DNA of 64,000 nucleotides. It comes from Endomychus coccineus. Taxonomy: Eukaryota; Arthropoda; Insecta; Coleoptera; Endomychidae. Shown here one piece after another: positions 12,057-23,606 of the stretch. Within the stretch, counting starts at the first letter, position 1. The number at the start of each line of letters is the position of its first letter. The notes beneath the pieces are model-generated. The model made no database searches. It had not been told where the DNA came from and was given only the letters and a program-made list of their open reading frames with translations. Where the stretch lies: positions 159,773,111 to 159,837,110 of the forward strand of contig OY294069.1 in NCBI GenBank assembly GCA_958510875.1. Reading direction: 5' to 3'. Position numbers and translations under genes: made by a program.

Positions 12057-12272
12057 CTTAATGGAGCAAAACCGTCTCGACCTGGAGTCCAGTTGAAAGT
12101 AATTTGTTTGCTTTGAATCTGGCTTCTACTTATTTGAGGCATGGACGGGGGTTGCGGTATTTCCCTATTATTAGTTGTATAAACCAAAGCATGAGCTGTT
12201 TTGCCCCAACCTAATCTGGTCTGGGCCGTTACAGAAAACATGTAATATTTGTCCGACTCCAATTGAGTAAAC
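12057..12272 (-). CDS. sdk: sdk exon 16: end of FN3-8, start of FN3-9
   Basis: The exon encodes FTQLESDKYYMFSVTAQTRL, the F strand of FN3-8, then opens FN3-9 with QITFNWTPGRDGFAPLR. The donor is GTAAGT and the acceptor ttttcag. Both split codons (AGG Arg on either side) close correctly with exons 15 and 17. Confidence 0.93.
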
Positions 12273-12932
12273 CTGAAAATTGTATTCTAAGTCAAAATAA
12301 TCCAAGTTTCCTACGTGGTGTACGAAAAGAAGTTGCAATCCAAAGTAAAATTATGAGCTAATATTACTTATTGAAATGTTCCATATACGATTTCGATAAC
12401 TTACCAGGGACAAGAACCTTAGAAATAACCCTAATGGACATTTTTCAAGTTTTGATCTCTGTGATCATTTTATGACCCCTTTTTTAAGACAGTGGTACAT
12501 ATGTTTTTTCTTTACGTTTTTGCGTTCATTTATTTTGTTTAATATGAGAGCAACGTGTGAAACCGGCATTGACCCCGCAATGACACTGGAGATGGAATCT
12601 TTTCATATTGACTGCCAACGTTGTGCATTTAGAGAACCGTTATAAATTTGAAAATCGACCAACAGAGAAATCTATGAAACAAATTAGGTCGGAACGAATC
12701 TAAGCTGAAAAGAAGTTTTGCGTAAAATGATGGTGGATAAACCCTGTTCATAAGATAAATGACGTCCTAGTTGGTTATTATATTCATTAAAACAATTTCC
12801 CTTAATACACTAGGAATATTTATTTTTAATAGTTGGCAACACTTTCTATGATTGCTGTATGAATCAGGCAATTTTATTGAATTGATTTGACAGTTCATAT
12901 ACAGATATCTGTAAATAAGGTTAACATATTCC
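12273..12932. other. sdk intron 15, 3' part
   Basis: No gene is seen here. The sequence is ordinary AT-rich intron before the inverted-repeat element at 12933. Confidence 0.4.
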
Positions 12933-14874
12933 ATGATCGTATTCCTCGGGTGATTTTAAGAAAAAAGTTCGAAGTTCGAAAAAATACTTCCTTAGGGAGT
13001 TAGAGCCATCTAAAGGGTGAACCCTGGAGATCAGATTTCGTAATGCTTCAAGGTAAAATTATGTAATTCGAAATGGTAAATTAGTATACTACAAACGAAA
13101 ATATTAATTTTTATCGGGTACGTCTAGAAGTTCAAGGGGTGGGGTTGGCGTAGACTAAAAAACTTCCCCAACTCTTTTGTACGACATTTGTTCATAATTT
13201 TGCATGACAAATTTTGAAATTTGGACATTTTTTGACAAAAAAAGTCGTCTTGATTGGCCGCATCATTTTCGAGTAAAATCGATTCGTAATGTATCTGACT
13301 TGAAACTTTGCACTTTCTGAACATATTTTGAATACAGGTCAAACCATTTCTTAAGAATTTTTAAGACTTTTAAAACACAGTACAAATATCTAGGAAATCT
13401 AGATAATTTAGAAGAGATGGAAATGTATAAACGAAAAAGTAGTCTATTAATTTCCCATTTAGCTGTGGGTAACTCCTTGTTTGCATTATTAATCCCAAAT
13501 TTCTAATTTAGTTTGATGGCTACTTGATAGCTTAAGGGTGCTTACTACTAACAGCATTTTTAGTAGATAAGAGTAATTGTACCTTTTTATAATGTTATAG
13601 TGTATCCACAGTGTGAACTCTTTTATAGTTTATTAATCCTCTTGTAGATTAAAGTGCTAACGAAATGATAAGAGCACAACTTCATGAAGTTTGAGGAAAA
13701 TTACGTTTACATTAGTTTTATATTCGATTAATAATTTGAAATAACTTATAATAAGCACATGAACTTTAAAACCATTATTGTGCGGGTGTAAAACATTAAG
13801 CAGGTACTAAAATGCTTTGTTAAGGTGTGAAAGCAGTAACAGTAATGCTGATTTTGTTTCAATAAATAAAAAAAAAACGGTATATCAAAAAATAATAATT
13901 AAAAATATTATTTATAGTATTATAGTGTATCGGCAGTGGGAACTCTTTTATACTTTATTATTTTTCATACTCTGGTAGATAGCGTTTGGATCACTTGGTG
14001 TTTCCAAATTGGGAGATGGTCGAATAGTGACTTCATCGTCCTACTCGTTCGACTGATGAGCTTATGAGAAAATCGAAACAGCTGTTTGAGACTGACAAAC
14101 GTGTTCTCATTGTTCGACCTAGAGCAACCTTAACTCTGTCGAAATTAACCAACTTTGCTCCTTCTCCTACTTAGGCTTTTCCCCAAATTTTGCAGCAATC
14201 ATTGAAACCTATTTCTACCGCGACTGTATCAGTACGGCAAATCACAAGGAGCAACTTTCGTAAGTAAATTTAGTCATATTACGGAATGAAATTATTGAAA
14301 AATTTGTGTCATTAAAAGATATGATGAAAAAAGAATGCCCCCTTCTTGTTTGTTAGGCACGTCTATGATGAAAATTCAATTTGGTTAATACTACACAAAA
14401 ATTAATATTCATTATCCTGAATTTCAAATGAGAAAATTATCGCGTTCCTAAAGAACAAATTAAAACAATATTTTGGCGCCATCCTTTAAAGTTAGATAAT
14501 TTTCGAATCGATTTTACTCGAAAATTGTGCCTCCAATCTAAACAAGGCGACTTTTTTGTCAAGAAAAGTTCAAATTTCAATATTTTTCATGCAAAATTAT
14601 AAAAAATCACTTTCTGAAGAGTTGCGAATATTCTTTATCCTACCCCCCTAATTTTAGACGTTCCAGTTAACATTTTTGTTTGCGGACATTGTTGAAGAAT
14701 CATATACTTATTTACCATTTCGGATTTAATAATTTTATGTTGAACCGTTTCGAAGATATTTACAAAATTTGATCTTCAGGGTTTACCCTTTAGAGGGCTG
14801 TAGCTCTCTTAGGGAGCATTTTCAACATGTTTATATGAATTTTTGTCTCAAAATCATCCTAGGAATAAGATCAC
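12933..14874. repeat. Composite inverted-repeat element with PLE sequence inside
   Basis: Left arm 12933-13290 pairs with right arm 14515-14874 (for example cgagtaaaatcgattcg at 13270 with cgaatcgattttactcg at 14513, and taaagggtgaaccctg with cagggtttaccctttag). The arms are diverged and indel-rich. The middle holds a Penelope-like family B fragment (13326-13960), so the PLE piece appears to have entered an older foldback element. Confidence 0.7.
13326..13960 (+). mobile_element. Penelope-like element remnant, family B
   Basis: The sequence matches the 3' coding end and tail of the PLE at 24.9-25.2 kb (gaatacaggtcaaaccattt, aatgtataaacgaaaaag, then gatggctacttgatagc and gtatccacagtgtgaactct). 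Its hammerhead core is eroded: the CTGATGA core is incomplete and GAAA is lost. 13740-13860 also matches 53130-53245. Confidence 0.7.
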
Positions 14875-15240
14875 CCTGTATTCGTTCTGAATCTAAACTG
14901 TGAAAGAATTAAAAATGAGTGCAGAAACAATCCTGCTCAACATGACAACATTGTATAAAAGCTACTATGACGTCATATCTTTCTTATCGTAGATAGACTG
15001 TAGGACCTTCAGGGGGAGCTCTTATTGAGGACAATTGAGAAATAATACGACCGCCAGCCACACCTGCTGGAATCTGGGAAGTTGTCCGTGGTCTCTGTAT
15101 TTACAAATAGGAAGGCAGGCGAGGCCCTATGGAGGCGTGATGTGTATATATTTTGGCCATTTCGTGTTGTTCTCATCGATTTTCAAGTCAAGAAAACTCA
15201 ATGCATCACCTGAATTATAAGAAACCATAAATTAACTCAC
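14875..15240. other. sdk intron 15, 5' part
   Basis: This is the intron between the inverted-repeat element and exon 15. I see no feature in it. Confidence 0.35.
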
Positions 15241-15424
15241 CTAAATGTTCTGTCGGAAGGTGGAAATTCTTTTGAATATTTATTATGCCTATTCGCGTTG
15301 TTTATATGATAAGTCACTCTGTATGCCATGATTTCACCATTGGGTTCTTCTGGTACATCCCATATTATACGAGCCGATGATAACGAAACATCAGGAAAAG
15401 ATACGTTTGAAGGTGCTCCAGGAA
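15241..15424 (-). CDS. sdk: sdk exon 15: first half of FN3-8
   Basis: The FN3 opening VPGAPSNVSFPDVSLSSARI is followed by IIWDVPEEPNGEIMAYRVTY. The donor is GTGAGT and the acceptor cttacag. The intron downstream to exon 16 is about 3 kb and contains a 1.9 kb inverted-repeat element. Confidence 0.93.
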
Positions 15425-15483
15425 CTGTAAGATAACAATCGTTTGAAATTGTTGAATGCGAATTCAAAGTAACATTTACGTAC

Positions 15484-15786
15484 CGTCTTCGAATGTTCTA
15501 ACACTCACGGCTGGTTTGCTGGGTTCACCGTCTCCTAATCTAGTGTAAGCAAGAACTTGTATCCTGTACACTACAAATTTTCGTAGTTCCGTCAGGGTTG
15601 TAGTGAATGTAGAGTTGCTCGTGACTAGTTTATGTTGCAGTGACGATTTAGCTTCGGTTGCGTAATAAACTTTAAATCCTTCGATGAGTCCATTTTGGTG
15701 TTCTTTGGGAACGTCGCCCCATTTCACAACTATCGTCGTGGAAGTTGTAGCGTTCGCTTCAACATTCATTGGCCCATAAGAAGGAA
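15484..15786 (-). CDS. sdk: sdk exon 14: FN3-7
   Basis: One exon holds almost a whole FN3 domain: TTIVVKWGDVPKEHQNGLIE near the start and FVVYRIQVLAYTRLGDGEPS at the F strand. The acceptor is attccag and the donor GTACGT. It is separated from exon 15 by 59 bp. Confidence 0.94.
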
Positions 15787-16160
15787 CTGGAATAAGAAAC
15801 AGTATAAATAGTATGAATATTACCAAATGCCATGTACTAGAATCTAGAGGAGCTGTAGTTCATAGAACATATTCCCTTACAACGCTAAAATTCTTAGGGT
15901 GATTACTTCGTACGAAATTGGTGAAGCTTTAACCCTAAAAATTGTACTATCAATTATTATTTAAAGCTATGTGATGTATTCATTCCACGAAATATTGTCC
16001 TGCTGTTAATATCAAGTCGTCATTATTAGAATGTAAAAATCTACCATGTAATCCTATAGTAATAATCCTCTAAGTTCAAGAGAGACTAACCATATCACTA
16101 ACCCTTTTCTATATATCTGTATATTTATAGTTCAAGTTAAGTATTTTAATTGTATTTGAA

Positions 16161-16210
16161 AACCGTCTGAAGATAGAGTACCTAATTCACTGAAACTCGA
16201 GTAGCGGAAG
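16161..16210 (+). ncRNA. Hammerhead-like ribozyme, family C
   Basis: Core CTGAAGA at 16167-16173, an extra T, an imperfect stem II, then GAAAC, a 4-base loop TCGA and GTA. Stem III is two pairs (AC/GT). CCGT before the core pairs with GCGG after the presumed cleavage site (G-U allowed), closing stem I. The stem II mismatch makes activity doubtful. A second copy is at 41313-41358. Confidence 0.5.
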
Positions 16211-17291
16211 TTACAGATAAAAGTAACAACATAGTAGTGTTTAATGGTGATACGATTTGTTCACAATTAGAATTAGGAGGCATGCATGTGGAGGAGATCT
16301 GTTTGTCTGTTCCCAACAGGACGGTAGTACATGCTAATAAATGGCATAATTTCATTTTGTCAAATTGTATGGGTTTTATTCCAATTTAAAGTTACATCAC
16401 GCTAAAAAAACAAATTAGGCGGAAGAAGTGATGTTGACTAAGGTTAATGAAGTTAAAGCATAAATTGAATTTTCTATTTGAAACTGAAGGATTGCGGGCA
16501 AACACTTCAGGTGTTTATTGCGATATGGGTAGTAACAATATTAACTGCGTGGGCAAATGCAAATGTATATACATAAGAATAAAATATTAATACTAATAAA
16601 TTTATTATTAATTATTATTATTATTGTTGTAATCATGCCTATACTATTACCATCTACCATCCTCTGTAAAAGATATTGATAATGTGCGTTTAAAAGGATA
16701 ATTAGAAATGAACTATTAAATAATTCATTTTATTCTGTGTATGAATTTTTTTTTCATTCATGTCTATTTATTATTTACCATTTTGTAAATATTTCTTTAC
16801 TTACTCTATTTATACAAATATATACCGGTGTATTAGTTTTGTAACATTTGATATGTAATATTTGGTGTTTTTTATGGCAATAACATGTAATGAGCACGTA
16901 AGGTGAGTAATTGAGTAACCAAAATTCATGGTTTGGCCCAATTCTTCAAAGCTGACTAGTGGAATTATAACAATCTTAGTATCATTGTCAAACTGTTTTC
17001 CATTTATGTGACTGTTAAACCAAAAACATCAAATAAAAATGTCAAGAGGTATATTTGAGATAAAGTAGGAAGACGTTTGAAGATGCTTTGGTTACTCTTA
17101 CAGTAACTCAACGTTGCCAGATTGTATTAGACTTCTCAGGATTGGCTGATAACATTACAAAGCCTAATCAAAAATCAATCGTTTCACATTTGATGTACAT
17201 TTATGTATTGGTATTGAAGATTATTTTCTATATCTTCCCAAAATGACGTATACCTTCCATATAATAATTTCTTTTATTATATTCTACTAAC
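16211..17291. other. sdk intron 13
   Basis: This is AT-rich intron with a short ATT-type microsatellite at about 16600-16625. No gene is seen. Confidence 0.4.
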
Positions 17292-17520
17292 CTGACTCTC
17301 TAGTTCGCTCGATCGCTTTCGAGCTAGGTCTAGAGCAACCGACATCATTGCACGCTTGCATGGTTATCTCGTAAAGGGCATATTCTTCCATTCCAATAAT
17401 TACATGTGAGTTGGCAGTATGATCCTCGATAGTAGAGGTATGAGCTGTACCAGTTCTAATTTCAGTATATGTAATATTGTAGCCTCGAGGGTTTCCATAC
17501 CATTCTATTTGTTGTAACGG
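17292..17520 (-). CDS. sdk: sdk exon 13: end of FN3-6
   Basis: I found this exon by splice and frame logic. It starts in phase 0 as PLQQIEWYGNPRGYNITY, directly continuing LRVRWI of exon 12, and ends YEITMQACNDVGCSRPSSKA before the next domain linker. The acceptor is cgttttag and the donor GTTAGT. The frame is open throughout its 229 nt. Confidence 0.92.
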
Positions 17521-17623
17521 CTAAAACGGGAACACATTTAATTTGAGTTCATTGATACTGTTACGTTCAAATGTCTTATATAATAAGCTGTGATAACACA
17601 GGAAAATATTCGAATTTATGCAG

Positions 17624-18058
17624 TTCCCTAAATTGCAGCAATGGAGGTGGGTATTATTCACAGACGAAACCAGATTTGAACTGGTGAGTGATGACAATCG
17701 GCAAAGAGTCTGAAGAGAACCAGGTCGTCAACAGCGACTTAATTTTCCCCGGTAAGTTGCTCCCTATCAAGGGGGTACTGTAATGTTTTGGGGAGGAATA
17801 ATGTTTAACCACCGCACCCCATTAATTCACATTCCACAGAATATGACCAGCCAAATTTACGTCGAACAGGTTATTACGCCCATTATCTATCCATACGTAA
17901 CGAATTAGGCAAAAATGTTGTGTTTATAAACGAAACGCGCGACCACATCGCTCAAGAAGGGTGCAGGATACACTTCAAGCAGGACATATCAATAGATTGG
18001 TTTGGACAGCCAACTCGCCGGATATGAATCCGATTGAAAACATGTGTCGTTCTCAAGG
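17624..18058 (+). pseudogene. Tc1-like transposase fragment
   Basis: Translated on the plus strand it shows RWVLFTDETRFEL (first catalytic Asp), GGTVMFWGGIMF, and near the end, after frame changes, a tanspdmnpien-type block ending in the catalytic Glu. That is the DD34E pattern of Tc1 transposases. Several stops and frameshifts interrupt it, and no inverted ends were found. Confidence 0.8.
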
Positions 18059-18074
18059 GATATGCGCCTGATAA

Positions 18075-18780
18075 GTTTTCTGCAGGTTGTTTACCCTTAC
18101 ATAAATATTGGCATGTTTCCTTCCAGCTGGAAGACAGCTAGAGTGTAAGCAATTCCAAAAAGGAAAGAAGACCCGTTCTAATAATTACAGACCCATCGCT
18201 CTATTATCCGTGATCTCTAAAGTGATGGAGAAAGCAATCAACATCGAGCTCATCAAATACCTAGAGAACTACAAAATTGTGAATGACCGGCAATATGGTT
18301 TTCGTCAGCATAGATCAAGAGGAGACCTGCTTGCCTACGTAACACATGTTTGGCAGAAATCTATTGAATAACATGAGGAATCTTTAGCTGTATCATTTGA
18401 TATCTCCAAAGTATTTGACCGAGTCTGGCACCAAAACCTTCTTGGGAAACTTCCGTCAAATGGTTATCCGGCTCGACTTTGTCGCTTACTATCGAGTTTT
18501 CTCTCACATAGATCACTCCATGTGGTGGTTCCTCCAATAAAATGGCTATCAACGCTGGTGTTCCACAGGAATCTGTCTTGGCACCAACTTTGTTTATGCT
18601 TCATATCAATGATCTGCTGGAAGTGACCACCTGTCCCGTCCATAGCTTTGCAGATGATGGTACACTTCATACCTCTTTCTCATCTAGAGCCCCTATACCA
18701 TCCAATGAAGCCAGAGGAGGGAGCCAGGGACAAGTTGACGCAATTAATGGAGATCTTGCAACACTAATCTAAACGCGCTT
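18075..18780 (+). pseudogene. Non-LTR reverse transcriptase fragment
   Basis: Frames encode NNYRPIALLSVISKVMEKAI, YGFRQHRS, FDISKVFDRVWHQNLL (motif A), NAGVPQESVLAPTLFMLHIN (motif B) and SFADDGTLH (motif C, FADD). This is the order of a jockey-like reverse transcriptase on the plus strand. At least two frame changes break it. A shorter, deleted copy of its middle lies at 37824-37955. Confidence 0.88.
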
Positions 18781-20163
18781 GCAGCTTTTAGCAATTACAA
18801 GTTTTCATGAGTGACTTATCGAAATAATGATTACTTGATATGAAATACAATGAAAAAAGTTATGCATTTGTCACATAATCAGCATTTGTCACATAATCAT
18901 GAGAATACAGTACAGTTAGTCCAGGCATTTAAGGAATTTCCGCGAGGTCTATTCTTATGTAGTTTGACCCGCTGAACACGATGATGTAGTTTAATTTTGG
19001 ATTAACCCCGTGCTTGGAAAACTATGACCATTTTTTGGACCCAAAAATGGCAATTTTTCGATTTTTTGCGTTTTTGAGACAAAACTATGGGTTGTATGAA
19101 AAAATGTTTGAACAAAAGTTGTTGAACAAATCAATACGCGATTTTTGGCTCTGGTCCGAAGTCGATTCGAGGATTCGTGGGCCCAAGATAGGGCCCATTT
19201 AATGGATTTTTAGCACATTGAAAAATGGAGTATATGTCAAAGACTTTTTGTTTTTTTCACATTCTGTTTGGGTGGAAAGATAGTATTTTTATTTCTCTTC
19301 TTTCGGTTTCTCGTATTTTGATTTACCTAATTTTTTGGCGCCAAGATCGGCCATTTCGAAAAATCCGTATTTTACGAATTTCAGACGAAATACTTACGTT
19401 ATTGATCTAAAACCAAACTGATTTTATCATTCTGCATCTAGTATCCAAAATTCAAGCATTTTAGTCCAAAGACATAACTTTGGCGCCATTTTGAAAATTT
19501 TGGACAACCAAAAAATTCAAATTTTTTGTGGTTAGAAATTTTTTACGAAATCCAAATTCTAGGTTCTATTAGAGGTTTTTATAAAGAATATTTTGAGTTC
19601 AAGCAGAACGATTTGGGTTTGGTAGAAATGAAGCTATCCTAATAAATGTGTTTGTGCCTCTAGAGGGCCCAATATTGAGCCTATCGACAAAAATCTTAGA
19701 GCAAACTACAGAGAAATACATCGGCTGTTCAGGTTTGAGACAGCTTACGGAGATTCGTTCACAATTTCAAGTTATAACAATTTTCATCATAAAAAACTAG
19801 CGCGGTATTTTCATATGGTTACCTTGTAATGCCTTGGCAGAATGTAAATGGCCACTGGCGGCATGAAAAATTGGGAGCATTTTGTTCAACATATTTATTA
19901 GCAAATTCCAATTGCCCGGTCTTTCATACTCGACCTAAGATTTCAACAAGGTAATCATATGAAAATACAATAATGCTGCAAAGCAACATATTGTTAAGGT
20001 GAATTACCAATTTCAGGTTTGGATCGGTAATGAAATCATTGATCCAACGAAATGGGGTTCTCCAACACGGAAATTCGGACAAAAATCGTCGATTTTCTTT
20101 CTTAAATTCCTGGACTAAGTAGTTATTAGCTTGGGAATTGATATAAAAAATATATTAACTTAC
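18781..20163. other. sdk intron 12, 3' half
   Basis: This is AT-rich sequence with repeated short words (ggcgccatttt, aatttttgg) at 19020-19700, unlike the rest of the intron and possibly an unidentified repeat. A 22 bp inverted pair (19805-19827 and 19948-19969) lies nearby. No gene is supported. Confidence 0.4.
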
Positions 20164-20825
20164 TATCCATCTCACTCGCAATTCCGTCGCACTCATTGCA
20201 CGAACTGTCACATTATTAGGAGGATGAGAAGGAGGTGCTTGAATGGTTTGGAATTCCTTTGAGGGTTCCGACGCGGTGGAAGCTCCAACAACATTGTTTG
20301 CGATCAATCGCAACCTATATAAAGTGAAAGGAACCAGACCAGTTACGGTAATTGTGGTTGCGTCTGGATCCGTAATCTCGTAAACCACGAACCAAGTTAC
20401 GTTTCTTGCAGTTTGAGCTTCTACAGTCCATTTCGATATTGAAGAATTACCATCGAAACCAGGGGTGAACTGTAATACGACTGAAAAGGCTTCGATATTC
20501 GATAACGCCAATTTGGACGGTGGATGAGGCAGAACTGGTTCAACGCCCGATTGAATGATCGCCACTTTTGAAGGACCTGGACCTACTTTCGTTGAAGCAG
20601 TTACTTCGAAACGGTAGTGTGTTGTAGCTTGAAGATCTGCCACGTGTAACTTCAAAGTATCGGATGACAAATTAAACGCTTTCGCAGTGTTTGGCTGATC
20701 TCTTATCTGATACATTATGTGATACGCTGTGAGAATACCGTTAGTCTTTTTTGGCGGTTGCCATAGGACATTCACCGCCCTATCGCTTATTCCATCAAAT
20801 TGTAAACTAGACACTTCATCTGGTA
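20164..20825 (-). CDS. sdk: sdk exon 12: FN3-4, FN3-5 and start of FN3-6
   Basis: At 662 nt this is the longest exon. It encodes FN3-4 (VNVLWQPPKKTNGILTAYHI to THYRFEVTASTKVGPG), FN3-5 (VVLQFTPGFDGNSSISKWTV to FTLYRLRLIANNVVGAST) and the start of FN3-6 (SHPPNNVTVRAMSATELRVR). Several N-x-S/T sites fall in these extracellular domains. The acceptor is cattttag and the donor GTAAGT. Confidence 0.95.
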
Positions 20826-20909
20826 CTAAAATGTGACAGTAAGAAACAAATTACTTTAGTAAGAGAAGGAACAAGATATACTCATTTGTAGTTGATCATT
20901 GAGACTTAC

Positions 20910-21366
20910 CATCTTCCTTGGTTTTGACCTCAAAATATTCGCTCATTTCCCCATCTCCTGGATCAGTAAAACACACCACTGTAACGTTGTAATTAGCAAA
21001 CTTTTCGAGACCTGTCATGATCGCAGTTTGTTCTGCGTACGGATCCAATAAATTCGGATGCACCGTCATCATTTTCGCTTCTTCTAATTCGCCTTTGCGA
21101 ATGTGATACTGCCACGTTTGAATTTTGTATCCCTGATTGATACCGTTGATTTTCTGTGGATCTGGCGGTCTCCACCACAGTTGTATTGTCGTTGAGTTTA
21201 TCGCTTCTACTTTTTCGATAGTGGGTGGAGCTTCTGGAACTCCTTCTTTCGTTTTAATTTTCGTTCCTTTTGTAAATATGCCTACTCCTTTATTATTATA
21301 CGCGGCAATTTCGATTTCGTAGTCTTTCCACGTTATCAAGTCTTGAATCAGATAATTTCTTTGCGC
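20910..21366 (-). CDS. sdk: sdk exon 11: end of FN3-2 and FN3-3
   Basis: The exon starts AQRNYLIQDLITWKDYEIEI, finishing FN3-2, then encodes FN3-3 (TTIQLWWRPPDPQKINGINQ to ANYNVTVVCFTDPGDGEMSE). The donor is GTAAGT. The acceptor (ttttacag, ending at 21367) closes a tiny 54 nt intron that is itself open in the same frame (see findings). Confidence 0.94.
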
Positions 21367-21420
21367 CTGTAAAATCAAAATATTAACCAGTTTGAATAAT
21401 ACTATTATAAAGATAATTAC

Positions 21421-21599
21421 CTCGTTTGTAATGTTCTGGATAGTCCAAGGACTTTTGTTGTATCCATACAAACGATATCTTATGATATATCCTAAGATTT
21501 GTCCATTTCGATGTTCTTCAAGGGGTGGTTGCCATTGAGTTATGATTTCTGAACAGCTACGAGCGGATCCAACGAAACCAACAGGTGGTCCAGATGGAG
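21421..21599 (-). CDS. sdk: sdk exon 10: first half of FN3-2
   Basis: The frame begins with a split Ala codon, then PSGPPVGFVGSARSCSEIIT, QWQPPLEEHRNGQILGYIIR and ends NITNE in phase 0. The acceptor is catttcag and the donor GTAATT. The FN3 family pattern W-x-P-P and N-G-x-I-x-G-Y is clear. Confidence 0.94.
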
Positions 21600-23339
21600 C
21601 TGAAATGTATTTGGTTTGTAATTTTCGGAAATGTATTCTACATTTGAAAACATAAAGACATATAACGGAAAGCACATGAATGTTGAGAAAAGACGCACTT
21701 AGTTGATATAAGCAACATAATAATAAAAAAAACGAAGCACATCCAACATGAATATATAAATGAAATAATGGTATAGTTTCAATTTTCAATCAATGAACTA
21801 ACCCCGCAAAATTATTAAACGTGTTAAAACCTGAAAATTGAAATCATAATGAATAATAATTTCTGAAAAAACTCAGAATTTAGTTAGTACAGAGGCAATA
21901 ATTGTGATCGATTTTAACAATAATTTTCTTATAATATAGGTAATAGGATTATTGTAACCCAATGTTTTGGTAAGACTATCTCATCGAGAATGTGAGGAAA
22001 TATATTAAAATAACAAATTAATCGTTGTAGACAGATAAAACTTGCAAAAAATCATTTAAACAGTAACATGCCAATATTCGTTAAATATTCCATGCAAATG
22101 AATATATAAAACAATTAATAAATCCCACCTGTAAAAAAAAATTTTAAGCTTCCTGCGTGTTGTAAGAAAAGAAGATTAAACAGTTTACAGTTCAAGATAA
22201 AATTGTGTACTATTAATTCAAGAGAAATAAATATGATCAATATCAATATAAATGATGAATAATATTACTACCAATCCTTGGATAGTCAAACGTCGATAGT
22301 AAACGCTGATATAATAACTAAGCCAGAAATATTTCGTTATCTGGGACCTTCGAATTTAATAAATAAAAATGGTCCTTCCTGCCCGCCTTCATTTCTATAG
22401 TCTCTTTGTATCATGCCCTTTGCCCTATCAAAGATTGGACCTGGACATCCATTCATCAAACTCAGCTGTAGTGCAAATGAAGTAATAATTGTTGAAATCA
22501 TTCTTGTTGACATAGAAGAACCGTTTTTATCAGTGGTTCCCCTACACTAATCAAGGAATATGATGAATTAAACAATAAAAGATACACTATTATAACTATA
22601 AATTTGATTTTATACGTTAACAACTAAGATACGGAAGAAAAAATAATATCATGTGTCCACAATCTAAGTTGGCCGGGCCTCAATGAGGAAGTTGCATACA
22701 TTTTTCTTTTGATGCAAAATTTATTATTAGCTAAGTATTCAAAAAATATATTTCTATACGTGAAACTCCTCTAAACTGAACCGTTGATAAACATTTATTG
22801 AAATATTGAATATAACAAGGTGAACGCTCCCTAATCGGTTAACAGAATTGTGACGTCAGAATTCGGTAAGCAATGTCTGAAACTTGGAAGTAGCTGTTTA
22901 ATCTTCTGTTGTTTCCGCTTGTGTTCGTATTAGTTTTAGTGTATGAGTTCAAAGGCGAGTTGTGTTAATTTTAATCTATACATAAAAACAAACACCATTA
23001 TCCACTAAAAACACCGTTAAATAACTGAGGATAACGGTGATTGTTTCTTATTTATAGTGTTATAGTGTATCCATAGTGTGAACTCTTTTATAGTTTATTA
23101 ATTTCAATCTAGTTCAATGCGTGATGGTTTCACAACAAAAGAATGTGGAAAACATAATAATAACAGTGCCTGAACATAAATATTAGCTGTTCAGTGTCTA
23201 TATGTAGATACACACCAATAGCTGACAATACACCTCCCCCCCCCACCCCCGCTGCGTGTTAGCGTGAAAGGATTATTTAGAATTCTTTATTTGTTATAGA
23301 AAACTATTATTTAGAATTAAAAAAAATTACATGGAAATT
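21600..23339. other. sdk intron 9, first part
   Basis: There is no gene. It contains a family B PLE tail trace at about 22975-23105 (gtgtatccatagtgtgaact) and a C-run at 23233-23252. Confidence 0.4.
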
Positions 23340-23515
23340 GACTTTTTACAATGTTAGGGGTCATTCACAAATTATGTAACGCTGCTTTTCACTATTTTTC
23401 CATCCCTCCTCCCCCTTTGTCACGAACCGTAACAAACCATTGAGTCCCCCCCGTGATATTACGTAACGTGTTATGAATGTACCCCCTCAAATTCTCATTT
23501 TGTTGTATCAAAAAA
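23340..23515. mobile_element. MITE-like fragment
   Basis: The end ggggtcattcacaaattatg, followed by taacgctg and later attacgtaacgtgttatgaatg, resembles the ends of a common insect MITE whose terminus contains a cattcayaaattaygtaac-type word. This is recalled from general knowledge of the family. No transposase is present. Confidence 0.35.
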
Positions 23516-23567
23516 TGGTACTGGTAAAAAAAAATTCTAAATATAAAGTTTGTTTATTGATATTTAA

Positions 23568-23574
<7 letters not shown>

Positions 23575-23606
<32 letters not shown>

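Noticed and set aside
13124..13342. Minus-strand frame of 72 codons
   Set aside because: It lies in the left arm of the inverted-repeat element and has no counterpart frame in the right arm.
19014..19410. Two short frames in the 19 kb AT-rich stretch
   Set aside because: Repetitive word content and no conserved motif.
21137..21322. Plus-strand frame over sdk exon 11
   Set aside because: It is the opposite-strand shadow of the FN3-3 coding exon, which has splice sites and family motifs.
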